64,000 bases of DNA, taken from Phoebastria nigripes (Eukaryota; Chordata; Aves; Procellariiformes; Diomedeidae). The stretch's first letter is position 1. The number at the start of each line of letters is the position of its first letter. The position numbers were made by a program, and so were the translations under genes. Below the pieces are notes generated by a model. The model saw only the letters and a program-made list of their open reading frames with translations. It was not told the DNA's origin and did no database searches. The stretch covers positions 869,696-933,695 of the forward strand of contig JAYKAV010000955.1 of assembly GCA_035582835.1 (NCBI GenBank). The letters are read 5' to 3'. Shown in pieces: positions 13,516 through 25,858 of this stretch.

Positions 13516-16500
13516 GCTTCCAGCGTTGAAGTAGAGCTCAGCCGCCCAAGATTCCCCAGCTTTACATAAGCTTGCCTTGCAGGGTGCTGAAGCCCTTCAG
13601 CACATTTCCTCTTGGACAAGTCCAAGAAGACATACACACACTATTCCTCCCCTGCTGGTTTTATGTCTAGGTGCCATTCCCCTACTTTGAAGAAAAGGAC
13701 AAAGCAGAGGAAAAGCCAAATGGGGGAAGATTCAGAGAGACAACCTGCCCAGCCCCTGGGGAGCCTTCTCAGAGTGCATGTGTATGGTCAAATGATCAAA
13801 GCAAAACCATTTTTGCTGTTACCACTCTTCTCTGGGTCCTTTGAAGAAAAGAAATAACAGCTCACAAAAAAAGTGAATATTTACTCTTGCAGTTTACATA
13901 GCACATGATCGCTATCCAGCTTCTCTGGCTTTTGCTACAGCTGCTGACACACTTCCTACAGCTATTGGAGGGGGGAAAGGCTTCTTATTTTCAGACATCA
14001 GCTACTTCAGCCTCTTAAAGACTTCTCTCTCTCTTTCTCTTTGCAGTTAACCAGCAAAGAGTCTCTCTTTAACACTGTCTCCCGAATTGCTGCCTGTGGA
14101 ACTTGGCAGTCAAAGGAATAACATCTGCTAATGTCACCAAAATAATCTATACTTTATCACCATCACCTTCTTCCACCTTCCCCTCTCCCCCAAAAGGATA
14201 AATCAAACTAACCATCACTTGCTTAAAAGATTTTCCCTCTCTTTTGTTACCCCTCTCTAATGTCTACTTACAACTGTGTGGCTTGGAACATTTCTCAGTG
14301 TATGACAGATAACACACTGATAGACAGTCTTAATGCCAGAAAATTTGGAGTGACTCATCTTCATGAAAGCAAGCCATGTGAGTCACAGCCATGATGACTC
14401 AGAAGCCTGAGGAGAAGGCACCTTTCTGGGAGGAAGAATTGAAATTGTCCTACTTTTCCAAATATATAACTTAGAGAGGAGCTTTCCATAGGGGTAGATT
14501 TGGGGGGCAAGGAGTGAGGGGGAATTACATCATCAAAAAGTAAAGGGACAATATGTATATTAATAGCACAAAAGAAAATGACCAGTTACATTGTGACTCA
14601 CCATATTTTCATTATTAGACCTCCTATTTAATAAATAACATCCTTCTTTTCTTGTTCTGGCAAATTAAATTGTGTTAGGCTTTTTGTTGAAGAGCTTGAT
14701 TGCCTGACTTCATTGACCATTCAATAATGATTTCATAACTGGCCACAGGGAAAATAAAACTTAGAAGACCTACAGTTCATTAAAGCTGTCAGCAGAAGTG
14801 GATAAATATGACACATTGAATAACAAATTGTAATGTTTCTGGATGTAAACGTGATAAGGCATTTATCCATCATGCTTCACTTGATGGTAGCAGAAATATC
14901 AGATTGAATCATCTGAAACAAACAGTATGAACTTATAAGTCTGCTTATCATAATTTATGTATAAACTGCTTATCAGAAATTGTGCAAAGATCTAAATTAG
15001 CAAGCACCCAAATGTGATGGCAAGTCATGCAAATTTACATCTATGGACCACATGTGGTCAAGGCTACGTGAACCACAAGGGAAAACAGCCTTTGGCTACA
15101 GAGGTTATGAGGCTTTTCTGTCAGGGTCTTACACAGAGCTACAGAAGGGAGAAAATTCATTAAATAGAAAAATTGAGTGACTACAGAGACAGGTAAATTA
15201 GAAAACTCCATCTAGTTATCTGGTTTGATCCACCGAATTTCAGCTAGCCTATCCACCTGGTGCTGAAGCAGGTGCCTCAAAATGGTCTCTCATACCCAGG
15301 ACCTCACTGCCAGGATGGATGGCTCTGTGCGAAAGCTGAGGGCGCACTAAACCGCATCGCACAGTTGTTCATCGTTCGTTTTGTTGCCTGATTAACTCAC
15401 TCCACTCCCTCATGCTCTTTATCTGTCTTTTTTGTCTGTCTTTTCTTCCTTCCATACGTCCTTAAACAACTCCCTAGGTAGTCTCTTCTGTGATCCCACC
15501 TTCAAAGTTTTTAGTTTCCATTTCTAAACTCTGTGAAGACGGTCTTGTTCTTTTTTTTTACTGCTGCCAATAGGATCTGCACTACTGTTGAGTAAACTGT
15601 CTTTTGAGCGCTTCCAGTGTTAGAATCACTTTATTCTTCAAGTTTCAGCCCTTGCTGCCAGATTTGGCTTTAGAAATCTGATTTTTCTTTCTTCAAATTG
15701 ACAGTCCTACCCATGGCTGTTCTGGCCATGTCCTTTAAGTACACTGTCACATGGACTAGTCTAATCAATGGCTGTCTCTGAATACCTTCTCTTCAACCTG
15801 CTTTCCATTGCCTTGAATTTCTTTTTATATTTTGATTCCTCTTATTTGTCTTAGAGTTACAAAGTAATGCAGCTTTACTTAAAACCTCAGCAAAAAGGTT
15901 TAAGCTAATACATTTTATTCGGGAAGACTAGGAACATGCAAATGAACTCCTGAGGTCCCTTGCAATCTGAATTTCTCTGTGAGTCTATCAGATTGATAGT
16001 TACAGTGCCTTAAATAAAGAGCAACAGTTTGTTACCCCACCATAACTTACCTATTTGTCTGAGACCGCATCGCCATTTGAAGACACAGCTTACAGCGCAT
16101 ACCTACCACACAGGCAGTCACACCAAGAGCTGCTTTAAAAGGCTGTCAGTGTTCAGATACTTCATAAGGAGAGGAAGCACGTACGCATGCAAAACAGACA
16201 CGTTTCGCAGATGTTCCTCAGAGAGCCCACCTGTTGTAAATTATTTTGAATATTTAGCCTGACAGCCAGCAGGGCTGGCTCTAGCTGCCACTGCTGAGGA
16301 CATTGCTGCCCTGGGTGTTTATTCTGCCCCGGCCCCAGCTGAATTACTCAGCTCACACTCTGGCCTTATCATCATCAGCTGGTAAAGGTGGTTTGCATCA
16401 AAGCTCACCATGGAAAACTGATGCAGGTAATGTACCTGCCCATAATCCCTTGCCAGCACCCTGTGGCAGGGGTGCAGGTCTCCGACAGCAGGGACACNCA

Positions 16501-18647
16501 GAGGGCTGGGGGCAGCAGTGTTTCGCTCTACCATGTGTAGGTTTGCCAGCAAACATCTGCCAGAGCCTGGAATTTCCCTGGACTTAAATTCAGATAATTG
16601 TCTGTTTTCCTATGGATGCAGGTGGAGTGACGCTCCCCTCCCACATTTCTATTACGACCTCAAAGGTATTTATAGATCTTGGCAACATTTTCCACAGCGG
16701 CCAGCTCTTGTATGTATTCTGATTTCAGGATGCCTCACCTGAAAAGGCCCGGTTACCAAACGCACCAAGTGCCAGCTCCCTCCAGAAGCAGTTCATGTTG
16801 AGGAGGCTGAGCTCCCTGGTCCCTCCGCACAGCCAAAACACTTGATCCGTCTCCCTGACTCTTCCTCTTCATCAGGCTAGATCTGTGGCGGGCGTGAATC
16901 AGCAAAATTCCTGCTGGCTGATACAAATTTTAGTACAATCTTCTTACAGGTTTTCTACTTCAGTTGTCACAGACATATTGCCCTTCAGTTTTCTCTCAGT
17001 TTTCCATATTTTTTGTCACCTCTTAGAAACAAACTTGAGGTCACACCACAGAGTACTTATCTTGAAGCAGCAAGTAAAGGCAGCTTAGAAGAAAAAGCAT
17101 AAAATAGAACTACAAACCAAGCCAAAATGACTTGCTAATTTGTGTGTATATATGTGATCATACGGTATTGCTACTTTTTCTGACATTCACTATTAGAGTC
17201 AGTGGTTTGGGGGCTGCCTTCGGAAAGAGAAGCAATTGATTAGAGATCCAAAAATTCCTCTGACACAATTGTGTTTATATTTATAGAAGTCCTATTTCCC
17301 AGAGCACAGGAGGAATCAAACAGCAGGAGACAGTGGGTGTGTTGATGCTGCAGGACGCAGTGCAGCATAGAGATACCATCTTTAAACAGGCTGGCTTGCA
17401 CACTGGGAAACCGCGCTGCCGCAGCAGCGCAAAGCTCCAGTTTGGACCAGCACATTCACCCTATCCACGTGTAGGTTTGCACGTTAACTCCTTAACACTT
17501 TCAAAAAATTTTTTCTTTGGTCCCTGGCTCCCTGACTGTAGTGTTAAAAGTCAAAGAAAATGTGATGGGAGCAGGCTGAAGCAGGTTGCAATGGTACTGT
17601 TCTCAGCTAGCGTGCAAGCCCTGTGGAGCTGTTCAGAGAGGGTTTGAGCGGTGGCAGAGGCAGGGAGCCGCCTGCCCAGGCTCTCTGCAGAGCAGCCAGG
17701 CAGCACACTGAAGTCCAGGCTGCTCCAAGAAAGCACAAAAGTTTCCCAAGCCAGAGTGACTCTTCCCTAAATCTGGTGCCCTTGTATTTAAGCGTCTCCA
17801 GTGCCACTGCTGCTTGCTGCTATTATTTCTCCTACTCACACAGAATGATTTATATGAGACTTCAGGAGTTATCGCAAGGTAAGACTGGATGTGGGAACAA
17901 TGTAGTCACTGTAGCTTAGAAAACATATTTACACCTTAGACAAGTACACACATATTCTTAAGGAGTACCGATAAAGGGAACGTCAGTGGCTCCAGGAGCT
18001 AAAATATGTATTAGGCTCAGGCTTGTCCATAATCTTGGCTCAATCTGTGAGGCCCCCTGACTCCCAGTGCCCAAGCACCTTTGCTCTTTCCTTAGCTCTT
18101 GTCATTCCCTCCGGGAAAAATCACTCAGAGATGCTGAGTGAACAGCGAGGACGCTTATTATCCCCTGCACCACACCCCACCTTTATAAGCTGCTTCTGCA
18201 GGCAATTGATAAGATCCTGAATTACATCAACAACAGAAATGGGCGTTGCTGCACAGCAGTGTTAATGCCTCTATTAATTCACAACCTCCATGAAACCAAG
18301 GCCAAAATTCACAGTCATCACTTACAGGAGGCTCCAGACACAGCCCAAATCAGATGTAATTAGCAGACCATATGTCTAATGATAAGGTATTGATACTATT
18401 TGACATTGGAATTACTTCAGAACTTCAACTCACAAAGGCTATATATTTTAATTATAAAGTTATTTATAGCCTTGATAAGAGGATAAAACTAAGTCCCTTC
18501 TGCCTAGCCCTGGTTGCTGAGCACATGGAAGTTAAAGATCCCCCTTGCATTCAGGGATCAGGATAACCCATCTTACTTCTCCAAAATAACGTTGCTCTCA
18601 AAACTAAGTTCACAAGTGTTGACTTTGTGCTTGTCATCATGTTTGAA

Positions 18648-18667
18648 TATAAATAAATAAATAAATA
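18648..18667. repeat. (AAAT)n microsatellite
   Basis: About five units of AAAT. Confidence 0.9.
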
Positions 18668-21600
18668 CTGTTAGGGACAACTGCCTACACCTTAAGGTGT
18701 TAGAGCAGTATAATGTTAAATTGGAAATAAAAGTAAATTGTTCAGTTTTCACTGGTTAAGAACACAGCTCAGAACGCAACAGTTAGTACAACAGTTGTAT
18801 ACATAACATATACGTAATTGTAAACGTTTGTTCTGATCTAAAGAAAATTAAAAGTAATACTTTTTATAAAATGCTGTTTACTACAAGAATAAAGATGCAG
18901 AAGTAGATTATATTGTGCTTTTTCTTGTGTACGCAGCCAGCTGAAACAATGCAGTTATGTGGATAAAGGAGCAACATATTTGAATTCACCTCTCAACATC
19001 CTAGACATAGGGCTCCACTGCAACTGGAAGGAACCGTGGAAACCAGCAGTACGTCAAATTCAGAAATTATCTCTATAAAACCACTTGTACAGTTTATTAA
19101 TTCTGACAGAGTAGTTGGCTGTACCAAAAATGGTGCCACCATATTGCAGGCTGGAATTACAGCATGATACCCATTTGTAATCAGATTTTCATATATAGAG
19201 AGTGAGGTGTGAGAGAAATGGGTGACATTAGGAAAAACAACCCCCCCCAAAGTATTTCCTATTGCAAAGCATTCTTGAGTTCAGCATCCAGAAATTGTAA
19301 CTGCTTGTTCCAAAGAGTTACCAAGCAGGCAGGTAAGAATTAGGGAGAAAGCACAAATTACTGAGCACAGCAGACAAGGAAGAATCCTGCTAGACCCTGA
19401 AGTCAGAGATGTGCAAAATCCAGCCTTGCTAAGCCTTCCTGAATTAATAAAGAGATAAGCTACATACCTTCCTATCACCTCTTCCACAATTCCCAGTTCA
19501 AAATATAGTTTGATTGCGCAGTCTTAAATTCCCACTTACTGTGCAAGAACTAATGTCTTCCTCCCTATCCAAGAGTTTTGCAAATAGAGCTTCAAGAAAT
19601 ACCCTGCACGACGAGCAGAAGTTCCAGAACTTTTGGACGGGACTGCTCAAATAAACATTAAGGACATCTGTTCTGAAAACTAAACCAATCTTTGTGGTTT
19701 TATATGAGTAATACGCTAAAAATGGATCATAAGTGGCCAAATTCTGTTCTCAATCAAACTTAAACAACTTCAATGATTTCAACACTACTACCCTAATTAT
19801 CTCAGTTGATATGCATCACTTCTGCCCATTGGCAAAGAAGCTGCAATATTCACTATATTACAGGATGAGGTGCTTTCTGCAGTTGAAATTCTCTCCTTTC
19901 ATTGTCTCTTCACTGGTGATTTTATTTCCTGCTAGTCTTCAGTCTACTATAATTTAGTCATTTCATTTCACTTTGCACATTTTTCATTAAGTTGAGAATT
20001 ACAGTTTGAATAAAGTGCACGAGGAGAAAGGCAGAAATGGAGAAAGGCTAGCATTAGCACACATTTAATCCACTCAAATCACACGTCCGTTCAGTCCAAC
20101 AGCAGAGTATGAGCTAGTCACAGCCATGAGTGGGATAGATTACCAAAGGAACCAAGGTATTTCTCATTGATTAGAGTCTTTAATTTCAGATTGTAGGTTT
20201 CTCTCAAAGACATACCTGAGTTCAGCTACAATTTATCAGACTTGACAGCTTTTACTTACATCCTAGAAAGATTAATTTCCTCCACAGCAGGAATTACCGA
20301 GTGGCATTTTGTGCTTTGGATTATGCAGGTGATCAGACCAGTTATTCGTATCTTCTCTATGTGGCCTTGAAATCGGCAAGTCACAGCTGAGGCTATGATA
20401 CCTGATTTGATGTGGCCTAGACTTTCCAAATGAATATTTCACTTTACAGACTAGTCTCTGCCTAAAACAATTGTAGGGTGGCACAGTTCATCAAGTTACC
20501 AGGTCCTGGCTGATTCCAACTCTTAGTATTCCTGGATAGGAACATGTTTCTCAGTTTTGGTTTAATCCAAGTCCAAAATTAAGAAACATTTCATGTATGC
20601 ACAAGCCATAGCCCTAAAGTAAAGTAATAATCAGTTTTAGATTGTATGGGGGAAAGAAAACAAAACCCACCAATATTTTCTTTCAATAACATTAATACAT
20701 TAATTCTTATCACCGCTAACTCGCAGTAATTTTGAGACAGAGGAATACTAAGTGATTTTGTAATCTTCACTGTGTTCTTTTTATGTCCCTGAAGAACTCA
20801 AAGAATAAAAATTACACTAGTGCAAGACTCGATGAATTCAAATTTCCACAGCTCCCCACAGAAAATTGTTCAAGGCTGGGGAAGTTAATATCTCATGGGC
20901 CATCATCAGCAGAACATCCCTTGTGCTGATGGAACACAACAATTCTCAATTACCAAATGGTAGGAAGCATTTTATTCTACTCCTCGCAAGTGGCACAATA
21001 TCAGACATTAAAATCACATAATTTCATTTTTATAACATTTTTACTTTCCTTCCCCCTCATTTCANTTTGGATGTGATATTAGCAACCAATAATTCAAGAG
21101 CAGCCAGAAATAGAAATCAGATCCTTGTACTATCCAAGAATAGCTTAAAAAACATTTCAAAGGCTATGAAGCATTAACCTTCTCTTTTAACTTTTAAAAA
21201 AAAGTATTACATACTGGATCCTTAAGTCACATCTGAAATGGGAGGAGGCAAGATTAGAAGCAGATCTCGAAGAGTCACATCTCACAATTCACAGTAAATA
21301 AGTACTTTGGCAAAGGCATAAATAATACAAGGTTACATAAGAATTTCCAAGCATTATTTGTACCCTATAATCTCTTTCAGTAGCAGCACCATAAAGCACC
21401 CTGTGACCAACTGCAATGTATTCCTTGTCTCATTGCTTTTTACACTGCAGTAACCAGTGTAATGAAAAAATATCATTAAGGCTAAATTTGACCAGGGGAA
21501 GTAAACAGGGACCAAACTCNGTCCTTCTGTGAGTATCACACTCCAGTGGCAGCAAAAGGGGATAAATATGAGGCTCTATTTGGGCCTGATCTAGAGGAAA

Positions 21601-21795
21601 TGGAAGTCAGTGGAGTTAAATAAAATTTTCCTACCTTCTGTCTCACTCTGAAGGATTCTCAAAATTGACAAAAAAAGATTTGAAAGTTTTTAAAAATTTC
21701 GTAGAAACAATACAGAAGTTGTAGCAAACTTCCAGTGATACCACTACACATAAAATTTGAAGTCTCTAGTGTTTCAGTATCTACATAGACATTTT

Positions 21796-21812
21796 AAAAA
21801 AAAAAAAAAAAA
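21796..21812 (+). repeat. Poly(A) tract of 17
   Basis: Seventeen consecutive A within AT-rich intron. No retroposed body was recognised upstream. Confidence 0.9.
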
Positions 21813-23569
21813 GGACAACTTTTCATTTAACACCTTGACTTAACAGTCTCATTTTGTTCCACCATGAACAGGTCTAGAATGATACTCTGAATTTTGTAGT
21901 GCTACTATCCAATCCAAGCTACTGTGAGAAACCATGTTCAAGTCTCATTTCAAACACAGTGCAAACCCAACACCATAGGAGAACCCAGAGCATCTCTCCA
22001 TAGCAGAGAAAGGATTTGTCACCACTTTTACATTACTGCAAGGACCATCGAAGGTCTTACGATCTCTTGACCATTTTCATCAAAAGAAACCACTTAAAAT
22101 GACTGTGGGATGTTGCCAGCTGAGAATATGGATATCAAGCAGTGCGATTTTTGGCTGTGTTATTATGACAGCTCAGCAAGGTCTCAGACACCTTGATAGT
22201 ACATGCATTAGAGTAACATATGGTACATCTGCCAACAGGCAAAATTGCTTTACACTGAAAAGGGGCTATGCTAATTGCACAAACCTGTAGATGAGTTAAA
22301 CACTAATAACGATGATCCCAGTAGTACTGACAGGGTTGAATAAGCAGGTGGAACTAACAAAGGTAACAAAGAATAGGACGCTTTCAATTAAATTGCTATA
22401 TTTGTGGTTTTAACTGAAAATAACTGTATCTGGAATCAGGGTACATATTATTTGCATACCATAATAATTTGAAACAGCTACAGACTTGTGTACTTTAGGT
22501 GTACACAAAACATGAAGCAATAAAAGGAGCAAATTTGGCACCTTTTTGCACTGTGCACAGATATGCATGTAGTGTATGAAAACCTTAGTTAAAAAAAAGT
22601 AGCAAATGCATGATACGATATACTGGGATGTGTACTGGGTAAAAGGGGAGCTATAACTCAAGCTGCTGGATAGCTAAACTGAACCTGTGTGGGCTGCCTG
22701 AGGTGCTGCGGGTGTGAGTGGTAATTCTGGTATTGAATCATGTTCATGGCTTAACGGTCCTGAAATTGTAGAGACTAGAAGACAAGAGCAAGCTCACACC
22801 TTGCTGTGGAAAGCTGTATCGTGCAGAGTTACTGCTCAGCTCCAGAAAGAGAGTATCTGCATGTAGTGAGTGTTGCAGACAAGTTAGTAAGCCCCCTTGT
22901 TGGCAGGAGTTACTAGCTCAGGACAGCCAGCTCAACAAAAATGCAAAGAGAAAACAAGAAACTGTCATCTTCTCACTCGTTCACCGTGGAAAACCAGGGT
23001 AGTATGAAAGAGCCTGTATCACCTGTGGCACACCCTGGGCCAGGCGTGCATTAGGAACCACTCCCTGCTTGAGGGACAGCACAAAGTGTCTGTAGCAGAA
23101 CTCAAGAAGCTTTTAGCCATCCACAATCAAAAGATAATCATATATAAAGTAGACTTAGCAGAAAAAAATATAACCGCACTCAGCAACGGGATAAAATTTC
23201 TTAGTCTGCCTGTGTATCTTTCTGGGAACCAATTTTAATACAGATCTTTATAATTCTTCAGCTTCTAGNAGATCACTGTACAGTTTGTGCGTGTCCTGTC
23301 CAAAATGATGCTTGTAAGAGGATCTCTTGGAAAAAACAAATTGCATAGGTTTAGGACTCAGTAATGTATGGTGATAGGCAGAAAGCAAGGGGAGACTTCA
23401 GAAAGCTAAGCAAAAGACAGAGAAATTCACTACTGTTTTTAACCTTCCCATTCTCCATAAAGCTAGAAAGCTGCAGCTACACGGTGCCAACAACCACTCC
23501 CACTATCTGTTCCATACAGCTAGAGACCTCAGCTGGTTTTCCTACTATGAGCATCCTTTGAAGAAAGCC

Positions 23570-23850
23570 CTGAAGAGCACAGGAGAGCCACATTAAATCA
23601 GACCAAAGGTGCCTAGCATCCAATCTGGTACTGTGGCTAATAGCAAATGTAGGGAAGCCCGTAAGGACTGGAATAATATACAGTGATACTTCTCTACAAC
23701 ACTCTCCCAACTTCCAGCTCGGGGGTAAGAGATGGTATCATTGGATTTGATAATCCCCATTTGATTATGCTTCCCTTCATGTGTCCAGACATTTTTTGAA
23801 CGTACGTGAACTTCCACGGTGCTCTCTGTCAAGGAATTTCAGTGCTGAAC
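23570..23850 (-). mobile_element. Ancient CR1/L3-like LINE 3' end, decayed
   Basis: The minus strand reads, in order, a GAAATTCCTTGACAGAGAGC-type segment, then GTTCAAAAAATGTCTGGACA, and ends with GGCACCTTTGGTCTGATTTA followed by TGGCTCTCCTGTGCTCTTC. These match the end of old CR1/L3 elements known from turtles, crocodilians and birds ('...CTGGGCTAGATGGACCTTTGGTCTGACCCAGTATGGC...'). Assignment is from memory of that consensus. Divergence is high and no reading frame is left. Confidence 0.7.
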
Positions 23851-25785
23851 TATTCAGCACACAAAGGAATCATTTCTTCTTTTTGTCACCTGGTTGATGC
23901 ATTTGGTATCTTCCTTCCCAGAATGTCATTGTTATGGTAAGAGAAAGTATCTCCAGTACCTAGTCACCACTTGCGGGGGAAAGAATAAAAATAAAATCAG
24001 ACAGATCTTGACCTCCTTGTATACAATAACAAATCAGTGCTGGAAGAGAAGGTTGATACAGGATGGTGTTCTCCTAGCGACCTGAGAAACCAGAGCCCTC
24101 TTCTCCAGGAGACAGCTGTATCCCAAAGGCTACAGCAGACCATTAAAGCTGGTGGTAGTAACTGCAGTAGGTAGCAGAGATTGCAGGGCTCTGCCTCCCC
24201 GGGCTCTTGTGAGGAAGTCAAGTCATTGCCACAAGTATCGTAGCCAGTGAGAAACCTGAATTGTTTCTGGGTCTGCCAGCCTGTTTGGGAGGGATGGGAG
24301 GCAACACTGAATACACTGAACAGACTAATCAATAAAATTACTCACATTCAAAGGAGCTATGTGCATGCTCCATTTGTATGCAGCTGTTTAACAAGATTTT
24401 TATGTAAATGTTGAAAGAATACTCCTGAGTGAAACAGAAATGTACAACATATTTTCACAGAAAACTCCTTACAACTGCATTTCTCACATGAACATGGCAG
24501 GCAATTAAATAAATATGCTAGGGTCAATAAGCAAAGGCTTAGGAAAATTAGCTAATATAGAGCTAGGAAGGGAGCTGAAAGTAATGAGGAAATAACCACC
24601 CTACAANAAGAAGCAAAATTGCAGAGGTTTTGTCACCGCAGGCTTCCAATACAGTCACATAATGGCATATAATCCTGGAGACAGACAGTAGACCCTGATT
24701 AAAAGTAACCACTGCTATGAATACACAGTAAGCAGAGCTGATCTGTACCAGAGAGCCCGGGAAAGGCACAGTCTTGTCTGATGGCACTGGTAACAGGTAA
24801 CACACTTTGGGCTTGGAGGCAGATGTCAGCCACACCATGTGTTCCTCCCCCATGCCAACAAGGAGTGCAGCCTGGCTGCACTTCTTACACACTCTTACAC
24901 AAAATCCCTAATAAACATATAGTCCGTGCTGTACAGAACTATTTAAAAAAAACCTCTGAATTTAAGAGATATTCACCTATTTTAAACAGAAAGCTCCACT
25001 TCGATTCTGCTACATATCATGTTTTAAGTTTCAATGTTTTTGCATTTTTCTGTTCCGTTATTTGGGGAAAGGAGGAAATGTCCTTTTCTGTTAATATTTC
25101 TTTGAACAACTGTTTCTCCAAAATAAAATGCAAATCTTCAACAGCTATGTTATGTATACATATATGCACACACAAAGCCACGCCTTTTCACATCCACTGT
25201 TTTAAAGACAGCCCTCAGTCAAAATTAGCCACATTCTCAGGCTGATTTTCAACACTCTATCCGTTTAATGAAAAATCAGGCTGTTTTCACTAATACAAAC
25301 AAGAACACAGATATATTTACTAAAGAATCCAAGATCTCTTCCTTTTCCTCTTACACACCATCTCACTTGGCTGTTAATTTATTGAGCACATCACACTATG
25401 TGCTTCATCAACACAAAATTCAATTTAATGCTTAAATAAGAAATAAAAATAACCAGACATTCATAATTAGAACAACTTCACATTTTTCATTCTGAATTTT
25501 TTTTTCCATTTGATTTAGTTCCAATTACTGTTTACTTTTTTAGTAGTTGATTGAATTTGGGAACGATGCTTGCTGACAAATTGTACATTCTGCTTTTCAA
25601 ACATTATCCAGTGGGTTCTGCTGGTGTTTACCATACCAGGCGTGTGTGTTCCAAGTAGTGTTTTCATTGACTTCTTTTTAAACTAGAAAGATCATTATCT
25701 GAAAAATGTATTTAAAAAACAGTGCTAAAGGACTGGCCTTTATATTGTAAGTCCTTTTAAACATTTGTTTAAAGACAAACAAGGG

Positions 25786-25858
25786 CAGGGGGCTTGGAAA
25801 GGATCTTTAGGGTCCCTTCCAACCCAAACCATTCAATGATTCTATGATTCCATTCTAT
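25786..25858 (+). mobile_element. Very short CR1 3' end
   Basis: About 73 bases match the terminal CR1 sequence: CAGGGGGCTTGGAAAGGATC, then GGTCCCTTCCAACCCAAACC, ending in ATTCAATGATTCTATGATTC. Only the last part of the 3' UTR and tail remains, an extreme 5' truncation. Confidence 0.88.

Larger units (their letters stand above)
13516..23569. other. Intronic sequence, nothing further recognised
   Basis: Contains the AAAT microsatellite at 18648 and the A17 tract at 21796. The block 14580-15010 is AT-rich, repeat-free and rich in short homeobox-like TAAT words. It could be a conserved non-coding element, which reading one genome cannot show. No genes recognised. Confidence 0.5.

Noticed and set aside
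14022..14060. Strong acceptor-like tract (CTCTCTCTCTTTCTCTTTGCAG) on the plus strand
   Set aside because: It lies on the strand opposite to GPR158 and no open frame with a donor follows. Treated as a decoy from a pyrimidine-rich run.
24781..25245. 154-codon open frame on the plus strand
   Set aside because: No recognisable domain, low-complexity composition, no splice-site logic. A frame of this length is expected by chance in 64 kb of AT-rich DNA read in six frames.
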